Shown one piece after another: positions 44,173 through 51,320 of a stretch of 64,000 nucleotides of DNA (the stretch's first letter is position 1; every line of letters begins with the position of its first letter). The notes under the pieces are model-generated. The model was not told the DNA's origin. It made no database searches and saw only the letters and a program-made list of their open reading frames with translations. Source of the stretch: Methyloferula stellata AR4 (lineage in GTDB: Bacteria > Pseudomonadota > Alphaproteobacteria > Rhizobiales > Beijerinckiaceae). The position numbers and the translations under genes are program-made. The DNA lies in assembly GCF_000385335.1 (NCBI RefSeq), contig NZ_ARWA01000001.1:2062001-2126000 (forward strand), read 5' to 3'.

Positions 44173-44994
44173 TCATCGGTGCCACATGACCATTTGCGCG
44201 ATCGACAGCAAAATTTCCGCGGCGATCAGGATCACGATGATGATTTCGAGCCGCGTCGCGCGGTCGGCATCGATCATATCGTTGAGCGCGCGCGCGGTCT
44301 CGCCGATGACGTCGAGTTTGTTCTTCAAGGTCTGGGCGCGTTCCTTCAATTCATATTCGTCTTCGAGGCGCGCATAGAGACGTTCGAGATCGGGTCGATC
44401 CCACAGGACATCCGGCTTTTCCTCGACCGCGACGCGGCCCGAGACGCGATGCTGGACGAGCAGCGTCTGGCCGATCAGCCGCAGCATGAAACGCCGCTTC
44501 CACGGTGGGCGGCCCGTCGCGGCGAGCTGCGCCGCGAAAGGCTCGATAATATCGAAGACGGCATTCACCTCGCGTTCGTCGCGCCCGAGCGATACGCTTT
44601 TGGCAAGCGCGTCGGCCAGCACAAGCAGGCGCTCGGACGAAAGATCCTTCATCGCGATCGCGCCGCCGGGCGTCACCTTGTCATCCGGCTCAGTGGAAAT
44701 TTCGAGGACGGCCATTTCGTCGTCGACATGTGCGTGCGGACCGGAGACCCGCACTTTCACCGCCTGCAGGACATCGTCTTCTTCGAGCGGAGACAGGCCG
44801 ATCATCACGGCGACGCCAAAACGGTAGAGCGCGACAAAGCCCCGCGCGCCGGCCTGAAAGGCGAGTGGATTGGCGGAGATCATGTCGGAGCGCTCAAGTC
44901 CGGCCGTATCGATCCGGTCGCCGAGAAGCAGCGCCCGCGCCGTGGTCTTATGGGCTGCCAAACTGCCCTGATTGATCGAAGTGACTGTGTTCAT
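44173..44994 (-). CDS. RMD1/DUF155-family membrane-anchored protein
   Basis: 273 residues. The soluble part includes FVALYRFGVAVMIGLSP, RVSGPHAHVDDEMAVLEIS and DVLWDRPDLERLYARLEDEYELKERAQTLKNKLDVIGETARALND, and the C-terminus has a single membrane helix (LEIIIVILIAAEILLSIAQMVMW), the standard layout of RMD1 (PF02582). Yeast Rmd1/Rmd8 relate to meiosis and mitochondrial translation anchoring; the bacterial function is unknown. Confidence 0.88.
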   Translation of the reverse strand: MNTVTSINQGSLAAHKTTARALLLGDRIDTAGLERSDMISANPLAFQAGARGFVALYRFGVAVMIGLSPLEEDDVLQAVKVRVSGPHAHVDDEMAVLEISTEPDDKVTPGGAIAMKDLSSERLLVLADALAKSVSLGRDEREVNAVFDIIEPFAAQLAATGRPPWKRRFMLRLIGQTLLVQHRVSGRVAVEEKPDVLWDRPDLERLYARLEDEYELKERAQTLKNKLDVIGETARALNDMIDADRATRLEIIIVILIAAEILLSIAQMVMWHR

Positions 44995-45031
44995 GCATGA
45001 GATCTAGGTGAGAGGACCGGGCAATGGAAGC

Positions 45032-46039
45032 TTAGCTGTGGCTAAACTTCCCGCGCCAGGAGGGCAGGGCCTCTTTAAAAGGCAGCGGCTCCGCCTCGAA
45101 AATGGCGCGGGCTATGGCGCGGGCGAGGCAATTCGACGCGAGAAGTCCGATTTCGGTCTGATCGCGCAAGCTTGGACGTGTGGCGGCGCGGCCTGTCGCC
45201 ACGGCGAAGACCGTATCGCCGTCCATGGCGGCGTGGGCGGGGCGCAAGGCCAGGGCGAGGCCGTCCTGCGCCACAATGGCCATGCGTTTGGCCTCGGATT
45301 TGGTTAAAGGCGCATCGGTCGCGACGATCGCGATCGTCGTATTTTCGAGCGCGTCGCCCTTGATGCGCATCGCGAGCGCTTCCGGCGGCCAAGCCGCAGG
45401 CCAGCCGAGGCCGCCAAATTCGCCATTTTGCTCATAAGGAGCGGCCCAAAAATGCGGGCTGTCGCCGATGGTCGCTTGGCCGACGGCATTGACCGCGACG
45501 AGAGCACCGATGCGATAGCCGGCCGAGGTCTCAGTGCTCGCAGAGCCGATCCCGCCTTTAAGATTGACAGTCGTCGCGCCGTAACCGGCGCCCGCACTGC
45601 CGAGCTTGAACTGCGGACCGGCTGAGGCCGCCGCTTCGAAACCAAGCTGCCAATAGACCGGCACCTCGCCCCAGGCCTTGTCGCCGCCATTCAAAAGATC
45701 GAAGAGAATGGCGCCGGGCACGATCGGCACGCGGATGTCGCGAACTTGGAAGCCGCGGCCCTGCTTGCGCAAAAAGGCCTGGGTCCCGCCCATGGCGTCG
45801 AGGCCATAGGCCGAGCCGCCAGAAAGCACGATGGCGTCGATCCGATCGACCGTCATTTCGGGTTCGAGCGCCGCCGTATCGCGCAGGCCAGGCGCGCCGC
45901 CATGCGTGGCGACCGAGGCTGTGGCGGGTTCGTCGAAAATGACGGCGGTCACGCCCGAGGCGAGCTTTTCGTCTTGGGCATGACCGACCCATAGGCCCTC
46001 GACGTCGGTGATCAGGTTTTTGACAGCAGCCTTGGCCAT
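45032..46039 (-). CDS. P1-family peptidase (DmpA/BapA-like N-terminal nucleophile hydrolase)
   Basis: 335 residues. LSGGSAYGLDAMGGTQAFL, an internal autoprocessing region and TDAPLTKSEAKRMAIVAQDGLALALRPAHAAMDGDTVFAVATG match the S58/P1 family, which self-cleaves before a Ser/Thr to give alpha and beta chains. The family hydrolyses beta-amino-acid and D-amino peptides. No signal peptide is visible. It lies divergent from miaA with an 81-bp gap. Confidence 0.9.
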   Translation of the reverse strand: MAKAAVKNLITDVEGLWVGHAQDEKLASGVTAVIFDEPATASVATHGGAPGLRDTAALEPEMTVDRIDAIVLSGGSAYGLDAMGGTQAFLRKQGRGFQVRDIRVPIVPGAILFDLLNGGDKAWGEVPVYWQLGFEAAASAGPQFKLGSAGAGYGATTVNLKGGIGSASTETSAGYRIGALVAVNAVGQATIGDSPHFWAAPYEQNGEFGGLGWPAAWPPEALAMRIKGDALENTTIAIVATDAPLTKSEAKRMAIVAQDGLALALRPAHAAMDGDTVFAVATGRAATRPSLRDQTEIGLLASNCLARAIARAIFEAEPLPFKEALPSWRGKFSHS

Positions 46040-46120
46040 GAGGCACTGATCCCGCGTTATGATGCGCTAAAACAGCAGATTTGGCATTGGGGCTCGGGTG
46101 AGCGCCTTCTTGGAACACAG

Positions 46121-47062
46121 ATGTCTATGCCTGATCTTACCGGAAACGAATGGTCTTTAGACAGAATCGAGGCGGTTCTCATCGCGGGTCCGACGGCGAG
46201 CGGCAAATCGGCTTTGGCGCTTGACCTCGCGCTCCGCCATAATGGTGCGCTCATCAATACGGATTCGATGCAGGTCTATCGCGATCTGCATGTGCTCAGC
46301 GCGCGGCCGACGCAAGACGAAGAAAGCCAAGTCCCGCATTTTTTGTTCGGTCACGTCGATGGCGCCGTCAATTATTCGGTCGGCCATTGGCTGGAAGATG
46401 TCGCGCGCGTTCTGCCCGCCATTCGGCAAACCGGGCGCCTGCCGATCTTCGTCGGCGGAACCGGGCTTTATTTCAAGGCGCTGACGCAGGGGCTTTCCGA
46501 CATTCCGCGCGTGCCTCAGGCGGTCCGTCTGAAGATCCGTGCCGAAGCGGAGGGTGTTGCGCCCGCGCTTTTGCACGAGCGGCTCATGGCCTGCGATCCA
46601 GTCATGGCAGCCCGGCTGCGCCCGAGCGATCCGCAACGGCTTTTGCGCGCCCTCGAAGTCTTTGCCGCGACCGGCCAAAGCCTGGCCTCGTTTCAACATC
46701 GAAAAAGCGCGCCATTTCTGGATATAGGCAGGTGCGAGGCCCTGTTTCTCGCGCCGGATCGCGGTCTTTTACGCAAGCGGATCGCAATGCGGTTCGAACT
46801 GATGCTGAAACTGGGTGCTTTGGAGGAGGTCGAGCGTCTGGTGGCCCGGTCTCTCGATCCGGCGCTCCCGGTGATGCGGGCACATGGCGTTCCGCATCTT
46901 TTGCGCTATCTTCGCGGCGATATTGACCTTGCAACCGCTGCCACGTTCGGAATCATGGACACACAGCATTATGCAAAGCGTCAATTCACCTTCGCGCGAC
47001 ATCAGTTACCGGCATTTCGGATGTGTAGTGTTGAAAATATGCCACTTTCCCGAGTTCAATGA
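46121..47062 (+). CDS. miaA: tRNA dimethylallyltransferase
   Basis: 313 residues. It adds dimethylallyl to A37 of tRNAs reading UNN codons. The P-loop AGPTASGKSALALDLAL is at residues about 22-38, followed by the DSMQVYRDLHVLSARPT motif, FVGGTGLYFKALTQGLSDIP and a C-terminal TQHYAKRQFTFARHQLP (RNA-binding core). The tRNA-Leu(UAA) encoded 1.6 kb downstream is a normal substrate type. Confidence 0.96.
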   Translation: MSMPDLTGNEWSLDRIEAVLIAGPTASGKSALALDLALRHNGALINTDSMQVYRDLHVLSARPTQDEESQVPHFLFGHVDGAVNYSVGHWLEDVARVLPAIRQTGRLPIFVGGTGLYFKALTQGLSDIPRVPQAVRLKIRAEAEGVAPALLHERLMACDPVMAARLRPSDPQRLLRALEVFAATGQSLASFQHRKSAPFLDIGRCEALFLAPDRGLLRKRIAMRFELMLKLGALEEVERLVARSLDPALPVMRAHGVPHLLRYLRGDIDLATAATFGIMDTQHYAKRQFTFARHQLPAFRMCSVENMPLSRVQ

Positions 47063-47241
47063 GGTCTAATCTGGGGCTTGGGCGATTTCGATCTTGCGGC
47101 TTGGTTCTCGTTGATTTCTGGTGGTGGGTGCAATCTTCACGTGCGCCTTTTTGTAAAGGATGAGCAGGCACGAGTTCTCAATCACGTGTCAACGGTGGCA
47201 GGTAATACAGTTCGTAACTCATGATTATGCGTCGGCGGGAT

Positions 47242-48594
47242 ATGAAAAAGCTATTTATAGATATTTCTGATCTATTGATTTACGCGATTAACAATCGGAG
47301 AATTACTGGTATTCAACGTGTAGAAGTCTCTTTTCTACAGTTCATGATCGAAAATAATTTCGATTTTACGCTGGTTAATTCTTTCGGTTTCGAATCCCCG
47401 GAAGTGGATTGGATCATTCGTAACAAGATCGGCTCGCCGGACGAGCTTTTGCGAGAGCTGGCAGCTCAGTGCACCTATTTGGCTCAGCGAAAGGCACTCT
47501 ACACGGTGCAAAACGTCTTTGGGACGTTGGTCGGAAAACTGACCGGCCGCCCGTGGGACAGTCTGCCGAAACTGAAGCCGGGCGACACGCTCTTCATACC
47601 TGGAGCCTATTGGCTCGATTCCCATATCATGCGGTTTTACCGCGCCGCGGCGCGAAAAGGCATCAAGCTCGTCGTCCTCCTGCATGATGTTTTGCCGATC
47701 ACCCATCCCGATCTCATGATCAAACATTCGGACCGATTTTTCGCTCCGATTCTGCGGCTTCCGATCCATGTGATCATCGGAGCGCGATCGACGGAAAGCG
47801 AACTTCCCCGCGCGGCAGAGCTCATCCCGCGGGCGAAAATGCCGATCTCGGTCGATGTCGTCTCTTTCGCTCATGAATTTCCCGGCGTAGCGAGGAACCA
47901 GCCTCCGAGGGAGCAAAGCGACCGCCTCCGGGACTTGGTCCATGGCCGCAATTTCGTGCTCTATGTCAGCACCGTCGAAGTGCGGAAAAATCATCTGCGC
48001 CTGGTCGAGGTTTGGAACAGACTCGCAAAGGATCTCGGCGACGCGCTGCCTCTGCTCGTGATTGCCGGCAAGAGGGGCTGGAAAGCCAAAGAGGTGATCG
48101 AGCTTCTCGACGCGGCCAATGAACGCGACCGGAGCCGGCGCCGCGAGCCCATCGTTTTCGTCGAGGGGCCGAGCGACGCGGAATTGCAGTGGCTTTACGC
48201 GTCATGCGATTTCACGGTCTTTCCCAGTCTCGCGGAAGGCTGGGGCTTGCCTGTCGGCGAAAGCCTGTGGTTCGGCAAGGCCTGCGCAGCGTCGCAGACC
48301 ACATCCATTCCCGAGGTCGGGCAAGGTCTCTGCGTCTATTTCGATCCGACGCGGCCGGACGAGATGGAAGCCGCAATAAAGACGCTGCTCGATCCGGCCG
48401 TGCGCGCTGCTTATGAGAGCAAGATCAAATCGGCACCCTTGCGGACATGGCACGATGCGGGCCGGGACCTCGCCATGGCGGTGATGGCGCATGTCTCGGA
48501 TCTGTCCGTGGCCGCCGCCGAGCCTCAGGGGGAGGTGACGGCGGCACGCAATTCCTATTCTTCCATGTGGCAGCCGGACACGCCGGTTTCCTGA
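47242..48594 (+). CDS. Glycosyltransferase family 4 (group 1) protein
   Basis: 450 residues from ATG 47,242 (preceded by GGCGGG); upstream in-frame ATGs exist at 47,221 and 47,227. The C-terminal GT-B half shows GRNFVLYVSTVEVRKNHLRLVEVW, LLVIAGKRGWKAKE, IVFVEGPSDAELQWLYASCDFTVFPSLAEGWGLPVGESLWFGKACAAS and IPEVGQG, the EX7E-like GT4 signature. The N-terminal 40 codons are AT-richer than the rest. It may build a capsule or exopolysaccharide; no other polysaccharide genes are nearby. Confidence 0.87.
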   Translation: MKKLFIDISDLLIYAINNRRITGIQRVEVSFLQFMIENNFDFTLVNSFGFESPEVDWIIRNKIGSPDELLRELAAQCTYLAQRKALYTVQNVFGTLVGKLTGRPWDSLPKLKPGDTLFIPGAYWLDSHIMRFYRAAARKGIKLVVLLHDVLPITHPDLMIKHSDRFFAPILRLPIHVIIGARSTESELPRAAELIPRAKMPISVDVVSFAHEFPGVARNQPPREQSDRLRDLVHGRNFVLYVSTVEVRKNHLRLVEVWNRLAKDLGDALPLLVIAGKRGWKAKEVIELLDAANERDRSRRREPIVFVEGPSDAELQWLYASCDFTVFPSLAEGWGLPVGESLWFGKACAASQTTSIPEVGQGLCVYFDPTRPDEMEAAIKTLLDPAVRAAYESKIKSAPLRTWHDAGRDLAMAVMAHVSDLSVAAAEPQGEVTAARNSYSSMWQPDTPVS

Positions 48595-48690
48595 GCTTTC
48601 GTTCCAGCGCGACGAAGGCTTGGCGTGACGAAGCCTTGCCGCTATATCACGCGGACTGCGGCCGTTATTCCTAGGACATCGGCTGTATGA

Positions 48691-48988
48691 GCGGGCGTGG
48701 CGAAATCGGTAGACGCAACGGACTTGAATGTTTGAGTGCTCTCGCGGGAAACCGGGGAAGTAGAACTGCCCAAATTCGGGGAACCCTTTCACATGGCAAT
48801 CCCGAGCCAAGCCCGAAAGGGAAGGTGTAGAGACTAGACGGGCAGCACCTAAGGCTTCGAGCACGGGGCTAAGGTGAAGGGATAGTCCAGACCACAAACG
48901 TCGGACATGGCGGCGGCGAAAGCCGTAGCTGGTATGAAAATCCGTAGGGCGAAAGCCCATGGGGGTTCGAGTCCCCCCGCCCGCACCA
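48691..48988 (+). tRNA. tRNA-Leu(UAA), split by a group I intron
   Basis: Exon 1 is 48,691-48,725 and exon 2 is 48,937-48,988 (87 nt when joined, CCA encoded). Acceptor GCGGGCG / CGCCCGC, D arm GCG...CGC, a long variable arm (GGGC-GAAA-GCCC) and T arm GGGGG-TTCGAGT-CCCCC are all perfect. The joined anticodon arm is ACGGA-CTTAAAA-TCCGT, giving anticodon UAA. The split falls between U34 and A35, as in the cyanobacterial tRNA-Leu intron. The phage integrase gene begins 60 bp beyond the CCA. Confidence 0.95.
48726..48936 (+). ncRNA. Group I self-splicing intron in tRNA-Leu(UAA)
   Basis: 211 nt with no open reading frame. It follows U (exon end) and ends in G (48,936). The internal guide GAGT at 48,734-48,737 pairs with exon ACTT giving the required G-U at the 5' splice site. 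Core strings GGCAATCCCGAGCCAAGCC, AGGTGTAGAGACTAGACGGG and GGATAGTCC match the P4/P6, P7 and P3/P8 elements of the Anabaena tRNA-Leu(UAA) intron, as I recall that sequence. The G-binding P7 pair AGACT/AGTCC is intact, so splicing activity is likely. Confidence 0.93.
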
Positions 48989-49033
48989 GCCGCTTATTTC
49001 TTAATTGAATATATTCGGTTTTTTGTCTGATTT

Positions 49034-49065
49034 GTCCCACCGTGTTTTTTAGGTGGGACTTTTTT
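49034..49065 (+). terminator. Rho-independent terminator after tRNA-Leu
   Basis: GTCCCACC / GGTGGGAC stem around a 10-nt loop, followed by TTTTTT. It covers the last codons of the opposing integrase gene and would end both transcripts. Confidence 0.75.
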
Positions 49066-50164
49066 GTTCGCGATTTAGGCTCGCGGCCAATTTGCGCATC
49101 GCGCTCGCGGCCATCAATTTTTGCCGGGCCGCGCGCGTATAGACCTTGATCTGATCGGGGTCCAAATGACCGGTGATCGCGCCGATCTCTTCCTCGCTGC
49201 ATCCAAGTTCTGCCAGCCGCGCCGATGTCGCCTTGCGCAGCCCGTGGGCCGAGCAATGCGGCAATCCGGCGTCATCGCACCAGGTGCGAAAGGTATTGCC
49301 GAATCCGTTTGCGCTATAGGGCTTGCCGTAATTGGTGACGAGAAATTGCATCTGGCCGATGGCCGATGCCGCGATCGATTCGGCGAGCGGCTCGATGATC
49401 GGGATCTCAAGCGTGGTCTTTGTCTTGTTCTGCGTGAAGACGAGCCAACCGTCATCGGTCACATGCTGGCGGCCGAATTGCACGATGTCCGAGCGCCGCT
49501 GCGCCGTATAAAGCAGAAGATCAAAGGCGAGCCGCGGCCTCGTCCCGATCGGATATTTGGCTTCGAATTGCGCGACCTCTTTCAATGTCCATGAGTGAAA
49601 TCCCTTCGTCTCATGCGACAGCATTTTGACCTTGGCCGCCGGGTTATAGATCGTCTCTTCGGGGCTTTCCTCCTGCTTCCAGTTGAACACGCGGCGTATT
49701 TCCCGCACGCGATTATTGGCGGCGACGGGCGTATCGGCCTTGCGGTCACGCAAAATGATCACGTGCTTCGCGCCAAAGGTCACGATCTTGCAATCGCCCA
49801 TCAGAAGCGGCGATTTGGGGCTGATCGGTTCAAGCCAGCAATGATTGAGGATGCCGCGCACTGTCCGTTGGCGGATCGGATTATTGTCGGCCTTGAACGT
49901 CGTCGAGCTGAGATAGTCCTCGCAGAGCGCCCGAAACGTCCCCGGAATCGCCAGGACGGCTTTCTGAGGGGCGGCGCCCTTCGATCCCGGCTTGGCGAGC
50001 TGGCGGCCCTCCCGCGCGGCCTGATAGGCGTCCAGAAAGCCAGGATCGTCCGGCGCGAGCCAGATCCGGATCTTCTTCTTTGCCCCAGGAAGCCGCACAT
50101 AATATCTGTGCGTGTCATGGCGCGAGGTGTCGCGGACCAGATATTTGAAGCGTATGTCAGCCAT
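49049..50164 (-). CDS. int: Tyrosine-type site-specific integrase
   Basis: 371 residues from ATG 50,164. MADIRFKYLVRDTSRHDTHRYYVRLPG is the usual N-terminal arm-binding start; longer in-frame extension is antisense-like. Catalytic residues: Arg in LLLYTAQRRSDIVQFG, His-x-x-Arg in SAHGLRKATSARLAELG, His in GHLDPDQIKVYTRAAR with Tyr nucleophile. It recombines the element with the tRNA-Leu 3' end. Its 3' end lies inside a terminator shared with the tRNA. Confidence 0.93.
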   Translation of the reverse strand: MADIRFKYLVRDTSRHDTHRYYVRLPGAKKKIRIWLAPDDPGFLDAYQAAREGRQLAKPGSKGAAPQKAVLAIPGTFRALCEDYLSSTTFKADNNPIRQRTVRGILNHCWLEPISPKSPLLMGDCKIVTFGAKHVIILRDRKADTPVAANNRVREIRRVFNWKQEESPEETIYNPAAKVKMLSHETKGFHSWTLKEVAQFEAKYPIGTRPRLAFDLLLYTAQRRSDIVQFGRQHVTDDGWLVFTQNKTKTTLEIPIIEPLAESIAASAIGQMQFLVTNYGKPYSANGFGNTFRTWCDDAGLPHCSAHGLRKATSARLAELGCSEEEIGAITGHLDPDQIKVYTRAARQKLMAASAMRKLAASLNREQKSPT

Positions 50165-50174
50165 TTCTCGGCTT

Positions 50175-50435
50175 TCAGAGCGCGACATCGGCATAAGGAT
50201 CATGCTCGATCTCATTCTGGGCGAAAGATTCGTCGCCTGGCAAGGCCGAGAAGGCGGCTTCGACGCGCCGGCGGTCCCAAACGGTGCGGCCATTGATGCG
50301 TTTTGGCGGCGGCATGCGCCCGTCATGGACCATTTCATCGAAGAGGGACGACGACACACCGATATAATTGGCCGCCTCGGTTCTTGACAGGCCGATGCGA
50401 TCGGCCGGCGGAATGATTGACGCACGTTTGGTCAT
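50175..50435 (-). CDS. AlpA-like excisionase/regulator (small HTH)
   Basis: 86 residues from ATG 50,435, 10 bp before the integrase gene on the same strand. RIGLSRTEAANYIGVSSSLFDEMVHDGRMPPPKRINGRTVWDRRRVEAAF is a MerR/excisionase-type winged helix. In prophages and satellites such proteins direct excision or activate int. It is paired with int in a single transcript. The other AlpA-like gene (57,865-58,086) is unrelated in detail. Confidence 0.82.
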   Translation of the reverse strand: MTKRASIIPPADRIGLSRTEAANYIGVSSSLFDEMVHDGRMPPPKRINGRTVWDRRRVEAAFSALPGDESFAQNEIEHDPYADVAL

Positions 50436-50577
50436 GATGGAGTCTCGACGGGTACGCAGATACTGATTGGCGAGCGGGGCAGGCACTGACAGTGCGGAGA
50501 ACCGGCAAACACGTTCTCGCGGCGGCCGCCATGCCGCGAGGGAACGTCGCCCGGAACGATCTGAGCGGCGCGATGCG

Positions 50578-51153
50578 TCATGCCAATGATCCGAAAACGT
50601 TGCGGCTTTCAGCAGCAATCGTGGCACGCAGATCATCCCTGGCTTTCTCCAGAACGCGCGCGGCGCCATGTGCGCCATCGCGCGCAATAGCAGAAGCGCT
50701 TTCGTCGGCGCACGTCGGGAGCTGATCAATCTTTCTGACGACGCTTTCTGCGAAACGAGTGATCGCCTCTTCGACACGCTCGATCAAAACGAGCTTGCCC
50801 TCGCGTTCCAGAAGTTCGAGTTCCTTCAGATCGGCATCATAAGCGGCGCGGCGCGCCTGCTCTCGCGAGAGAACAAGGTCTTGCTGCTTGAATGGCCAGA
50901 CCGCAGAGCGGTTGGCGCCGGTCCCATTCAATTCGCGGACGATGTCAGTTGTCTCGCCCGTGACCCTGTCGAATTCGGCGAGGTTGATAAGCTTTGAGCC
51001 CTGCGGACCAGGGCGGCTCGTTAGCAAGCCTTGTTCTATAAATCGTTTGACGCGGCGAGAAACAGCAGCCTTGTCGACGTCCCGTTGCCGAGCGAGTTCT
51101 GAGACCGAAACCCAGAGACCGGTAAGCTCACCGTTGTTGCTGTCTGTTGACAC
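50578..51153 (-). CDS. Nu1-like terminase small subunit-type DNA-binding protein
   Basis: 191 residues. The N-terminal HTH reads LWVSVSELARQRDVDKAAVSRRVKRFIEQGLL; a linker with LSREQARRAAYDADLKELELLEREGKLVLIERVEEAI and the C-terminal VVRKIDQLPTCADESASAIARDG...LEKARDDLRATIA follow the Nu1/TerS layout (HTH, helical multimerisation region, packaging-related helix). There is no large terminase nearby. A plain MarR-like repressor is the alternative. Confidence 0.55.
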   Translation of the reverse strand: MSTDSNNGELTGLWVSVSELARQRDVDKAAVSRRVKRFIEQGLLTSRPGPQGSKLINLAEFDRVTGETTDIVRELNGTGANRSAVWPFKQQDLVLSREQARRAAYDADLKELELLEREGKLVLIERVEEAITRFAESVVRKIDQLPTCADESASAIARDGAHGAARVLEKARDDLRATIAAESRNVFGSLA

Positions 51154-51320
51154 GCGTTGCCCCTGTTGACCCTAAAAAAACAAGCACTTGCTACCGTTTT
51201 TAGACATGCCTTCGGCCTCGCAGGGTTTTAAAAACGGGGGAAGGACCCGTGGCCGGATATCGGCAAAATCTGCAATCAAAGCATCCACCCTTCTCGTTCT
51301 GCTTGCCATTCGCGCGATCA

